Source of the DNA: Candidatus Nitrosymbiomonas proteolyticus
GTDB taxonomy: Bacteria > Armatimonadota > Fimbriimonadia > Fimbriimonadales > Fimbriimonadaceae
Length of the DNA: 64,000 bases
Assembly: GCA_017347465.1 (NCBI GenBank)
Contig: AP021858.1
Coordinates: forward strand, 186,001 to 250,000
Direction: 5' to 3'
A model generated the notes under the pieces. That model made no database searches, was not told the DNA's origin, and was given only the letters and a program-made list of their open reading frames with translations. This document shows positions 25,254 through 35,383 of this stretch, piece by piece (positions within the stretch are counted from its first letter, which is position 1; each line of letters begins with the position of its first letter). The position numbers and the translations under genes are program-made.

Positions 25254-26447
25254 ATGATCATCATCGTTCCTCCCATTCCGGGCATCAACGCCCCTTCTCC
25301 TGCTCTGCTCGACGATCCCAAGTTCAAGCCGATTCTCGAGATTCGGCAGCGGCTGGAGCGCCGAGAAGACAAGGACTTCGACGAATCTGTTTCCGACGAC
25401 CGGCGCGACTGGCTTTCGCGCGTGCGTTTCGGATTCGACTACACCGAAGGCGACAGCGTCATGAGGGTCCTTTGGCAGCGTCGCGACAACCGGTTCAAAG
25501 TCGGGAGCGGCCCCGAAACCGACACCGACAACGACGACCTTTTCGAGGGCTACCTGAAGCGGACCACCGATGCGAGCACCTTCCAAATCGGCCGATTCCG
25601 ACTGAGCAAGGGCGATCAGCGCTTGCTCGGCGAGTTCGATTGGGGCAATGGAGGCAGGTCGTGGGACGGCGTCCGTTTTCAAACGCAAGGCTGGGACCTG
25701 TTCGCTGGCAAGATCGCTGTCGACCCCACCAAGAACTGGCGGCGCTACTTAGGTGGCGTGGCCAAGACCTGGAGCCTCGGCGAGACCATGCTGGTTTATA
25801 AAAACGACCGAATGCCAACCCCGCAGACTTCGATCTACACGCTCGATCACCGTTGGTCGACGGCGATGGGCCGGTTTGGCGTGACGGCGGAAGGGGCCTT
25901 CCAGTGGGGCCGCTCCGGCGCCAAAGACGTCGAAGCTTGGTTCGCGCACGCCCAACTCAACAGTTGGATCAACGACCGCGTTCGATTCCGAGCCGAGGGC
26001 AACATCGCCTCGGGCGGCTCGCTCACAGGCTCGAAGGACCGAACGTTCGATCAGTTGTTCCCGACGAACCACTACAAGTACGGCACGCTGGACATGCAGG
26101 GCCTACAGAACATGACTCACGGCCAGGTCGGGCTGGACTTTCAGTTCTCCGATAGGTTCTCGCTGTCCGTCGATGCGCACACGTTCGAACTGTTCGACGC
26201 CAAGGACGGGTGGTACGGCGCAGGCGGAGCGTTCAACACCCACGCGGGTGGCTCGTTCTTCGATCCCACCGGCGCGTCCGGTAGCCGGGTCGGCTCTGAG
26301 TACGACGTGATCGCGCGGTTCACGATCAGCAACAACATGACCCTGGAGGCGGGCGGAGGGATGTTCAAACCCGGCCCGTTCGTCAAGTCGTTCGGAGTCA
26401 GCGACGAGCAGTTCTGGGGCTACGTCATGGCTCGCTTCAGGATGTAG
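25254..26447 (+). CDS. Alginate-export-like beta-barrel protein
   Basis: 397 residues dominated by alternating aromatic/polar strands, with GRFRLSKGDQRLLGEFDWGN near residue 120 resembling the Alginate_exp barrel family, and a C-terminal strand ending WGYVMARFRM, typical of outer-membrane proteins. Expected location is the outer membrane. The N-terminus MIIIVPPIPGINAPSPA is not a clear signal peptide, so the true start may be upstream or the leader atypical. AAGGA precedes the ATG. The gene overlaps the convergent aroF by 11 bp. Cargo unknown. Confidence 0.65.
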   Translation: MIIIVPPIPGINAPSPALLDDPKFKPILEIRQRLERREDKDFDESVSDDRRDWLSRVRFGFDYTEGDSVMRVLWQRRDNRFKVGSGPETDTDNDDLFEGYLKRTTDASTFQIGRFRLSKGDQRLLGEFDWGNGGRSWDGVRFQTQGWDLFAGKIAVDPTKNWRRYLGGVAKTWSLGETMLVYKNDRMPTPQTSIYTLDHRWSTAMGRFGVTAEGAFQWGRSGAKDVEAWFAHAQLNSWINDRVRFRAEGNIASGGSLTGSKDRTFDQLFPTNHYKYGTLDMQGLQNMTHGQVGLDFQFSDRFSLSVDAHTFELFDAKDGWYGAGGAFNTHAGGSFFDPTGASGSRVGSEYDVIARFTISNNMTLEAGGGMFKPGPFVKSFGVSDEQFWGYVMARFRM

Positions 26448-27495
26448 CGGCCGCCGATGTGGGGTGGAGCGAATCGAGGCTCCGCCCCACTCCTTCTGCG
26501 ACCGCCTTGAGGGGACGAATCAAAGTTTCGAACTCTTCCAACGAAAGAGTCTGCGCTCCGTCCTTTTCTGAGTGGCTTGGCTCGGCATGGACCTCGATCA
26601 GCAGCCCATCGAGCCCCGCCCCGACCGCTGCCACGGACATCGCTCCCACTAAGTCTCTTCGACCCGTCGAATGGCTCGGATCGGCAAGAACCGGAAGCTG
26701 GGTCAGCAGTCGCGCGAGAGCCGCGCCTGCCAGGTCGAGCGTGTTGCGCGTGCCGGATTCAAAGGTGCGAATACCCCGCTCGCAGAGCACGATGTCCAGG
26801 TTCCCTTCGGTCGCGATGTACTCCGCAGCAAGGAGCCACTCATCGACTTTCGCCCCCGGCCCGCGTTTGAGGAGTACGGGCTTGGTTTGCCGGCCGACCT
26901 CCTTGAGGAGTTCGAAGTTCTGCATATTCCTTGCGCCGATCTGCAGGCAGTCGGCATATTCGCCCACGAGGGGAACGTCCCGCGCGTCGAGGACCTCGGT
27001 TACCGTCGCCACTCCGAACTCGCTTGCTACTGAGCGGAGGATTTCGAGCCCCCTCTTTCGAAGCCCCTGAAAGCCGTAAGGGGAGGTCGAGGGCTTGTAC
27101 GCGCCGGCACGGACCGCCTTGACTCCCAGCGTCGCCAACTGGGAGATCGTCAAGGCAAGGCTCTCTTCGGATTCGATCGAGCAAGGGCCAGCGATCACCG
27201 TGAATTCGCGTCCCCCGCAGCCGATCTCGCCGATCGACACCTCGCGCCGCTGGCCTTCATAGTGGGGGCCCACCACTTCGTAGGGCCGCGCAGGTTCCGT
27301 CGCAGACTCCACGCCCGGCATCGCCCGAATCTGCCCCAAGACCCGCAGTCGCTGCGACCTGTCTGGACACGAGAAGATCAGGACGTGCCGATCTCCGTCG
27401 TGGGCGGCCTGGGGTTGGAACCCTTCCAACCTGACTCGCTGGACGACGGCTTCCACCTCGGAAGGGCTTGCGCTCGGTCTCAGCACGACGATCAA
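26437..27495 (-). CDS. aroF: 3-deoxy-7-phosphoheptulonate synthase, type I-beta
   Basis: First shikimate-pathway enzyme, condensing PEP and erythrose-4-phosphate. 352 residues: an N-terminal ferredoxin-like (ACT-type) regulatory domain (~1-75, LIVVLRPSASPSEVEAVVQR) as in the Thermotoga enzyme, then the TIM barrel with AGPCSIES, RAGAYKPSTSPYGFQG, LQIGARNMQNFELLK, LLKRGPGA, LCERGIRTFES and VLADPSHSTGRR. The start is a TTG overlapping the hisC stop (TTGA), so the two are coupled. The ACT-type domain implies feedback control by aromatic end products. Confidence 0.95.
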   Translation of the reverse strand: MIVVLRPSASPSEVEAVVQRVRLEGFQPQAAHDGDRHVLIFSCPDRSQRLRVLGQIRAMPGVESATEPARPYEVVGPHYEGQRREVSIGEIGCGGREFTVIAGPCSIESEESLALTISQLATLGVKAVRAGAYKPSTSPYGFQGLRKRGLEILRSVASEFGVATVTEVLDARDVPLVGEYADCLQIGARNMQNFELLKEVGRQTKPVLLKRGPGAKVDEWLLAAEYIATEGNLDIVLCERGIRTFESGTRNTLDLAGAALARLLTQLPVLADPSHSTGRRDLVGAMSVAAVGAGLDGLLIEVHAEPSHSEKDGAQTLSLEEFETLIRPLKAVAEGVGRSLDSLHPTSAAATS

Positions 27496-28592
27496 CGCGC
27501 ACCCCCGAGAACGGCGCAGTCCTCGATCGCGGCGCAGAAGCGCTCCACCTCTTCGGGAGTGCCGACCGTGATCCGCATCGCGTTTGGACAGCCCAATCCC
27601 GCGCCGCCCCGCACATAGATGCTCTTCGCTTCCAGCGCCGAGACTAGGTCTGCGGTTGGCCGTCCGAAGTCGGCGAAGACGAAGTTCGCGTGAGAATCGC
27701 TCACCTGGCCTCCCAACCTGCGCACACGTTCTTCGATGCGACGCATTCCGGAACGGTTGTTGGCGAGCGTTCGGTCGAGGAACTCGTGGTCTCGGAGCGC
27801 GGCAAGGCAGCCTGCCTGGGCGAGCGCGTTCACATTGAAGGGTTGCCGAGCGCGCTCGATCGCGTCGGCGAGGTCTCGTGGGAAGAACCCATACCCACAC
27901 CTCGCCCCCGCCAAACCGTAGGCCTTGCTGAAGGTGCGGAGTCCCACGACGGGCCTCCCCTGACGGACGTAGTCCAAGCTGGTGGGGCTGTCGGCGTTGT
28001 CCCTAAGAAACTCACAATACGCCTCGTCCAAGACGACCCAAACTGTGGCAGGTATGCGTTCGAGGAACCGCTCGAACTCACCGCGCGTGACTACGGTGCC
28101 CGTGGGGTTATGGGGGTTCGCAAGGAACACGATCTTGGTTTGGGGACCGATCAACGCCGCCATCGCAGGCAGGTCATGCCGAAAGTCATCAGTGAGGGGC
28201 GCCTGCTTTAGGGTGGCGGGGACCACATGCGCCGTGTGCTCATAGACTAGGAACGTGGGGGTCGCGCATACGACTTCGTCCTCCGGAGACTCCAAGACGA
28301 CCGCGCCGATCATTCGCAGCAGTTCGTCGCTGCCGTTGCCGAGCAGAATCTGTCCGGCCGGTAGGTCAAATCGCTGACTTAACTCTTCTCGAAGCAGCGT
28401 CCCGCCTCCGTCGGGGTACTGGTGGGCGCGCTCCGCAGCTCTAGCCATCGCTTCTACGGCGCGCGGCGAAGGTCCCAAGGGGTTCTCGTTGGAAGCTAGC
28501 TTGACAATGTCGGATCCAGGCGAGATAACGCTCGGCTTGCCTTGAACGTACGGTCGAAGCCGCAAGATATGGGGACGGATGGGGGCGCCCAT
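27492..28592 (-). CDS. hisC: Histidinol-phosphate aminotransferase family
   Basis: Class I/II PLP aminotransferase, 366 residues. Seen are the N-terminal LASNENPLGPSPRAVEAM, YPDGGGTLLREELS, LGNGSDELLRMIG, the NPHNPTGT motif near 150, VLDEAYCEFL near 195, and the PLP-lysine block RTFSKAYGLAGARCGYG (Lys near 228). Being next to aroF, it may act on imidazole acetol phosphate, prephenate/phenylpyruvate, or both. The ATG at 28592 is the family start, with a CACAAT box 6 nt upstream. Confidence 0.93.
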   Translation of the reverse strand: MGAPIRPHILRLRPYVQGKPSVISPGSDIVKLASNENPLGPSPRAVEAMARAAERAHQYPDGGGTLLREELSQRFDLPAGQILLGNGSDELLRMIGAVVLESPEDEVVCATPTFLVYEHTAHVVPATLKQAPLTDDFRHDLPAMAALIGPQTKIVFLANPHNPTGTVVTRGEFERFLERIPATVWVVLDEAYCEFLRDNADSPTSLDYVRQGRPVVGLRTFSKAYGLAGARCGYGFFPRDLADAIERARQPFNVNALAQAGCLAALRDHEFLDRTLANNRSGMRRIEERVRRLGGQVSDSHANFVFADFGRPTADLVSALEAKSIYVRGGAGLGCPNAMRITVGTPEEVERFCAAIEDCAVLGGAR

Positions 28593-28598
28593 GGCTCT

Positions 28599-28604
28599 AT
28601 TGTG
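28599..28604 (-). promoter_or_regulatory. -10 box for hisC-aroF
   Basis: CACAAT on the minus strand, 6 nt before the hisC ATG. Confidence 0.35.
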
Positions 28605-28608
28605 ACGC

Positions 28609-29571
28609 CTATTGGGTCGTGGCGGCGGCGCGGCCGAGCGCAGGCGGCATCGAGCGGCGTTCCTCCCGGGGAATCTGCGCCTCGGCCGCCTCTTCGCTGA
28701 GATCCCCTCGAAGGGCCACCATGACGGGGTCGTCCGGCGGGCGGCCATAGTATCGGCCCATCTGATAGGGGGTGCGTCCGCTAGCCGACTTCGTCTGGAG
28801 GTTGGCCCCGTGTTTCACGATTTCGTGTACCATCTCGGCGGTCGCGTGGACATTACGCGCAAGGTAATGCAGGGCGGTGTTTCCCCGAATGTCCTGGGAG
28901 TTTGGGTCTGCGCCGGCGTCGAGCAGCGCCCGAAGCGTTCGCCAGGTCTTTTCGGCAGGATCGTCCAAGAACTCCGTGCTCTCGGTGATCCACATTCTCA
29001 TGAGCGCGGTAATCCCCCGTTGGTTCCCCTTGCTAGCGTCCGCGCCATGCTTCAGGAGCACCTCGACCACATCGGCGCGAAGTTCGGCTGCGGCGCGATG
29101 AAGGGGCGTGTCGTTGTTCATGCCCGTTCCCTTGTTCACCTCAGCCCCCGCTTGAATCAGCAGTTCGGCGACCTCTCCGTTGGCTGCGAAACCAAGCGGC
29201 GGGTCGACTTCGGGTCCAGGCTCGGGGTCGCCACCGCGAGCCAACACGAGTTCGAGCGCGTCGGCATGGCCTGAACTCGCGGAAAGAAACACAGGGTTGT
29301 TCTTGGGGCTAGCGGGGTTGGGGCTTGCTCCGTGGTCGAGCAAGATACGGACGATCTCGGTGTGGCCGGCAAAGCAGGCGACCCCCAGAGCCGTGAACCC
29401 ATCTCGGCTGAGAGCTTCGACGTCGATCTCGTCGGCGAGCCCCCTGCGAACGGTTCGCGCGTCTCCCGCCCCTGCGGCGTCGACGAACTCATCGACAGTG
29501 AGGGGCTGGCCACAACCGACATTCAGCCCTACCGACACCAGGAGTCCGAAAAGCGCGATGCCATACTTCAC
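28609..29571 (-). CDS. Ankyrin-repeat lipoprotein
   Basis: 320 residues. The leader MKYGIALFGLLVSVGLNVGC ends in a lipobox (LNVGC), so the protein is probably a lipid-anchored exported protein. About six to seven ankyrin repeats follow, for example GFTALGVACFAGHTEIVRIL then LDHGASPNPASP, TPLHRAAAELRADVVEVLL and NTALHYLARNVHATAEMVHE. The C-terminus is acidic and Ala-rich. GTG at 29571 is used because it starts the leader; the longer ORF upstream has no signal. Ankyrin repeats mediate protein binding; the partner is unknown. Confidence 0.85.
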   Translation of the reverse strand: MKYGIALFGLLVSVGLNVGCGQPLTVDEFVDAAGAGDARTVRRGLADEIDVEALSRDGFTALGVACFAGHTEIVRILLDHGASPNPASPKNNPVFLSASSGHADALELVLARGGDPEPGPEVDPPLGFAANGEVAELLIQAGAEVNKGTGMNNDTPLHRAAAELRADVVEVLLKHGADASKGNQRGITALMRMWITESTEFLDDPAEKTWRTLRALLDAGADPNSQDIRGNTALHYLARNVHATAEMVHEIVKHGANLQTKSASGRTPYQMGRYYGRPPDDPVMVALRGDLSEEAAEAQIPREERRSMPPALGRAAATTQ

Positions 29572-29788
29572 AGTTTCATAATAACTCGACTTCGACACCA
29601 GAAACTGCCGCATCCTCGATTTTGCGGGAAGATGTGCTCGGGGACACGGCCCCGGACCCATTCCCACCGCCTCAGCCCTCCCGCCGCAAGGCATCGCTCC
29701 AAAACGTGTCCGCCGACACCGCTCCCACCGCCGGTTGCGGCATTCCGACTCCTGCAAGCAGCCCCTCGAGGGCACAGAGGAGCCAGAA

Positions 29789-30274
29789 ATGAAACTCGCA
29801 ACACTCATCAACAACGCCAAATGCACAAGCTGCATGAAGAAGATCTCCATGATGCTGGCCGCGATGTCCGTCCTCGGACTAATCGTCGCGGCCCTCTACC
29901 AGTCCAACCTTGAATCGAAGGCAGCGCTCACACAGCGCATCAAGCCTTACGACTCGGCGACGGCCGAACTGCTCGGCGAAGTCGGCACCCCGATCGGCGA
30001 CCCTCAACTCATGATCATTACTGACCCCAAAGCCTTCCTCTCCGGCAAGGGCGAGCAAGGCCAGCGGTTCGTAAACGACGAATACCTCAAGTCAAACGGA
30101 ATCTATCCGCTCCAGGTCAAGACGGTTGCCTTCGTCGGTGGGATCGTCAAGCTCGGGCTGCTCGGAATGGCCGCCGTGATGTCGCTCGCAGCGTGGTTCT
30201 TTGGGAGGCGGGCGAAGTCGTGCGGCGCCGCTTGCGCCCCTCGCCCCAAGGAGGTCGGAGCCCAGCATTGCTGA
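29789..30274 (+). CDS. Hypothetical protein with two membrane segments
   Basis: 161 residues, not recognised. Near the N-terminus is CTSC, then a hydrophobic span MMLAAMSVLGLIVAALY (~20-40); a soluble middle (to ~115) is followed by a second span around VKLGLLGMAAVMSLAAWFF. The Cys-rich tail (SCGAACAPRP) and CXXC suggest thiol or metal chemistry. GAGG precedes the ATG, 6-7 nt away. A peroxiredoxin remnant follows directly. Confidence 0.6.
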   Translation: MKLATLINNAKCTSCMKKISMMLAAMSVLGLIVAALYQSNLESKAALTQRIKPYDSATAELLGEVGTPIGDPQLMIITDPKAFLSGKGEQGQRFVNDEYLKSNGIYPLQVKTVAFVGGIVKLGLLGMAAVMSLAAWFFGRRAKSCGAACAPRPKEVGAQHC

Positions 30275-30308
30275 GTCACTTCCAGCCTGGGCAGTTTGTT
30301 TGGGTGAA

Positions 30309-30455
30309 AGCCACCACATCTTGCCCGTACCGTCCGTGTTTCTGATCGACAAACTCGAGAAGATCGTCTTTGCTTACAGCAACCCCGATTACAAGGTTCG
30401 ACTGAACGGCGACGTACTCATGAAGGCCGCACAAAAGGCGTTCCAGAGCGAGTAA
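30309..30455 (+). pseudogene. C-terminal peroxiredoxin remnant
   Basis: The last ~48 codons of an open frame read HILPVPSVFLIDKLEKIVFA then YSNPDYKVRLNGDVLMKAAQ, the C-terminal strand-helix pattern of AhpC/TSA-type peroxiredoxins. The active-site Cys region and all upstream domains are absent, and the preceding sequence has no similarity. It therefore looks like a degraded fragment behind the membrane protein gene. Confidence 0.5.
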
Positions 30456-30550
30456 CTTGCAGATTCGCCGACGGCTGCGGATGTACGGTTGGCCTCCCTC
30501 TATATGACGATAGCCGCTCGTCCTCGCTCAATGGGAAGGTCTCCCAAGAG

Positions 30551-30583
30551 AAAAACAAACGGCCCGGAGGGAATCCGGGCCGT
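30551..30583 (-). terminator. Rho-independent terminator of the PEP-CTERM gene
   Basis: CGGCCCGGA (30561-30569) pairs with TCCGGGCCG (30575-30583). On the minus strand the stem is followed by TTTGTTTTTC. It lies 28 bp after the stop of the gene at 30612-31307. Confidence 0.88.
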
Positions 30584-30611
30584 TATGCCGTCAAAGGGTC
30601 GACCTTCGGGC

Positions 30612-31307
30612 TTACGCCTTGCGTCGGCGGCGAAGGAACGCCACTGCGCCAAGGCCCAGCGCCATCATGGACGTGGGTTCAGGAACGACCGCCAGAAGCT
30701 CGTTCTTGAAGATCGTCTGGTAGTCGGCGTTATCCGCGCACGCGTCCAGCAGGAAGCCATTGTAGAACGTCCGCCCACCGTTGCCCTGCACGATCGCGCC
30801 GTCGCCACCCGAGAAGCTGGCGACCACAGTACCCGTCGTGGCCGAGAGGCCCATCGCGAAGATGCCATAGCCTGGGTTGGCGGTCATCACAGGATTGTTC
30901 GCAACGCCTGTGAAGATGCCGGTGCCGCTATGAGGGATAGACGGGTCGTTAATGTTGCCCGTGTAGGCTGCGCCGAACGCGTTCGCAAGCGCGTTGTCGG
31001 AAGTGTCCCAGTTGGAAGCGATCGCCCTGCCACCGCCCACGATCCAAGCAGTGATAGCCGCATCCGCGCTCGCATAGCCGCTGCTCGATCCGATGTTCAT
31101 GACGACGGCGTCCCAGCCGCCCAGGCCGACTTTCGCGACGAAGTCGCTTTCATCGACCGCTGTGGTCTGGCTGAATCCCGCAGCTGCGATCGCAGGGGTC
31201 CAGTTGTCTGTATATGCCCACTCGTTCCAGAGTAGCACTCCGGAAGCATTGGCGAGTCCGGCAGCGCTAAATAGCACCGAGCCGGCAAGTAGTAATCTCG
31301 ATTTCAT
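30612..31307 (-). CDS. PEP-CTERM sorted exoprotein
   Basis: 231 residues. The N-terminal signal peptide (KSRLLLAGSVLFSAAGLANA) is followed by a Gly/Ala/Ser/Asn-rich mature region, and the C-terminus is a PEP-CTERM sorting tag: VVPEPTSMMALGLGAVAFLRRRRKA (PEP motif, ~15-residue span, Arg cluster). An exosortase should cut it and move it to the cell surface or exopolysaccharide; no exosortase gene is in this window. ATG at 31307 is preferred to the GTG nine bases earlier. A strong terminator follows. Confidence 0.92.
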   Translation of the reverse strand: MKSRLLLAGSVLFSAAGLANASGVLLWNEWAYTDNWTPAIAAAGFSQTTAVDESDFVAKVGLGGWDAVVMNIGSSSGYASADAAITAWIVGGGRAIASNWDTSDNALANAFGAAYTGNINDPSIPHSGTGIFTGVANNPVMTANPGYGIFAMGLSATTGTVVASFSGGDGAIVQGNGGRTFYNGFLLDACADNADYQTIFKNELLAVVPEPTSMMALGLGAVAFLRRRRKA

Positions 31308-31316
31308 AGCTTTCAC

Positions 31317-31571
31317 TTTCGATGTCTAGAGGTCGCGCGACTTCAGTCACGGACCTAAACCAAGCTCCTTACGAGAGCCATTGTATAGCAAGATCAAAGG
31401 CGAAGATAGGTCAGAGCGAAAAAGACTTCGCAAACCTAGTAATTTGAGCGCGAAAACCGTCCTGACGCGGTTCACTACAACCCGCCGGGCGGGAACTGGC
31501 ACCAGGGAACCCCAACCTAAGCTGGCGCATTATGCCGCCATGCGGAGCCGAGAGGCTGTAGGAACAAGAAG
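31317..31571. promoter_or_regulatory. Divergent intergenic region
   Basis: About 255 bp between a minus-strand PEP-CTERM gene and a plus-strand gene, AT-richer than its surroundings (TTGTATAG near 31381, CGAAAAAGAC near 31418). No ORF with support. It probably holds both promoters. Confidence 0.4.
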
Positions 31572-33748
<2,177 letters not shown>

Positions 33749-33752
<4 letters not shown>

Positions 33753-34180
33753 AGAAGATTCGATTCGTTCACCTCCTTCTCGGGGCGCTCGTCCTGGCGG
33801 CGGCCTTGCGGATTTGGAACGACTTTCGGCCCCTGCCTCCTTCGAATATCGTCTGGCGCACCGACTATTTTTCGGCGGTTGCGGAGGCGAGAAGGACCCA
33901 CAAGCCGCTCCTCGTCGAATTCTATGCCACATGGTGTTCGGCTTGCCGCTCTCTCGACCGCGGAGCGCTCCGGGATTCTAGGGTGGAGGACGCGCTCGAG
34001 AGGTTCATCGCCGTTCGCGTAGATACCGACTACGCCCCGGCCTCGCTCGGACTGCAATACAACGTGTCCGGCATTCCGGCTCTGCATGTCGTCTCACCCG
34101 ATGAGAATATCCTGGCGAGTTCAATCGGCGTGATCAGCGCCAACGAGTTGCTGAACCTGCTCGAAAGGGCGCAGGAGTGA
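33749..34180 (+). CDS. Membrane-anchored thioredoxin-like protein
   Basis: 143 residues. One N-terminal membrane segment ([17 protein letters not shown]) leads into a thioredoxin fold with the active site [16 protein letters not shown] (WCSAC) near residues 57-62 and the cis-Pro loop [11 protein letters not shown] near 107. Starts with GTG overlapping the upstream stop (GTGA). Probably a periplasmic disulfide oxidoreductase facing the DUF255 protein; the pairing is inferred from the operon. Confidence 0.9.
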
Positions 34181-34500
34181 GGATCAACGGAATGGCTCGG
34201 TCCGGTTTCCTAGGCCTGAAAGGCCGCAAGCCTAGAGCGAAGGCCGAAGGCCTGGAACCCGCGCCACCGGACCGATCCAGTAGGCCTGAAAGGCCGCAAG
34301 CCTATAGCGAAGGCCGAAGGCCTGGAACCCGTGCCACCCTACGAGATTTCTAGGCCTGTAGGGCCGAAACTCTCCGAGCAACGGACAGCATGGCCCGATC
34401 CGTATCCCTAGGCCTGAAAGGCCGCAAGCCTAGAGCGAAGGCCGAAGGCCTGGTACCCGGGCCATCCGGTTCGTATCCCTAGGCCTGTAGGGCCGAGACT
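34181..34500. repeat. Array of repeat family A (REP-like, 50 bp)
   Basis: Full copies start at 34211, 34281 and ~34409; partial copies at ~34351 and ~34479. Each has TAGGCCTGAAAGGCC, a short spacer, then AGCGAAGGCCGAAGGCCTGG: two adjacent hairpins. Same layout as the elements beside the transposase at 19.3-19.9 kb and in the methyltransferase gene. Confidence 0.85.
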
Positions 34501-34501
34501 C

Positions 34502-34545
34502 CGATTCCCGTCATCGGAGCCGCAGGAAAGACGCCTACGGGAAAG
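34502..34545. repeat. Repeat family C, copy 1
   Basis: GATTCCCGTCATCGGAGCCG then CAGGAAAGACGCCTACGGG. A close variant occurs at ~49350-49399, also next to family B copies. Confidence 0.55.
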
Positions 34546-34650
34546 GCCCCCGATTCGCTCTCCTGCTTCAAAGAGGCTACACCTCTCCCGATGCCTCCCG
34601 CTATTGAGTGCGCGAAGCCTGCTTCGCGCCTTGCACCCGCCGGCCCCGGA

Positions 34651-34965
34651 GCACCCCAAAACGAGTTTGGGGTGGCACCCGTGCAAAGCCACCCAAACGC
34701 TCTCAACCCCAGCCCCGGAGCACCCCAAAACGAGTTTGGGGTGGCACCCGTGTAAAGCCACCCAAACGCTCTCAACCCCAGCCCCGGAGCACCCCAAAAA
34801 CAAGTTTGGTGTGGCACCCGTGCAAAGCCACCCAAACGCTCTCAACCCCAGCCCCGGAGCACCCCAAAACGAGTTTGGGGTGGCACCCGTGTAAAGCCAC
34901 CCAATCACTTTCAACCCTAGCCCCAGAGCACCCCAAAACAAGTTTGGGGTGGCACCCGTGCGGCG
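34651..34965. repeat. Tandem array of repeat family B, five units of ~69 bp
   Basis: Units begin at 34651, 34720, 34789, 34859 and 34928. Each carries a hairpin CACCCCAAAA-CGA-GTTTGGGGTG followed by GCACCCGTG and a shared ~35 bp tail (AAAGCCACCCAAACGCTCTC). Differences between units are few, indicating recent amplification. The tails are near-identical, so this is not CRISPR. Confidence 0.9.
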
Positions 34966-35177
34966 TCGTACGCAAACATGAAGGGCGGATCGTTTTTGTG
35001 AAGAACACCGGTCGGCCCTCCCACGGGGTCGAAGAAGCACTCGGTGACGTTGCAGAGCGCGTCCACCCTCGAAACCACATCGTTGCGGGCGTTGTAGACC
35101 GTGGTCGTGACGTTGTTCCGAGCATCCCGAACGGTCTTCGCTGCGGCCGGACTCTATAGAATGGACATGCAAGAAGG
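34966..35177. other. Gene-free stretch before tRNA-Val
   Basis: No gene or repeat recognised; short open frames here show no homology or ribosome binding site. It may hold the tRNA terminator. Confidence 0.35.
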
Positions 35178-35252
35178 TGGTGGGCGGTACTGGACTTGAA
35201 CCAGTGACCCCTACAGTGTCATTGTAGTGCTCTACCACTGAGCTAACCGCCC
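35178..35252 (-). tRNA. tRNA-Val (anticodon GAC)
   Basis: Minus strand: acceptor GGGCGGT pairs with ACCGCCC; D arm AGCTCAGTGGTAGAGC; anticodon loop ATGACAC on the stem CTACA/TGTAG, giving GAC; T arm CTGGTTCAAGTCCAG; discriminator A and encoded CCA. Confidence 0.97.
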
Positions 35253-35383
35253 GAGCTTGAGGTGCCGGCGTCCGGCGTGTGGGGCGACGGCGGGTTTGAG
35301 TATGGATTCCGAGCGGCTCGACTGTCAAGGACCCGCCCCGTCTCCCACCATACCACCCCGTCGAGGCCGCTTGATAGCGTCTC

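Noticed and set aside
34651-34965. CRISPR array
   Set aside because: Units of ~69 bp are near-identical throughout with no unique spacers, each forms a hairpin, and no cas gene is near.
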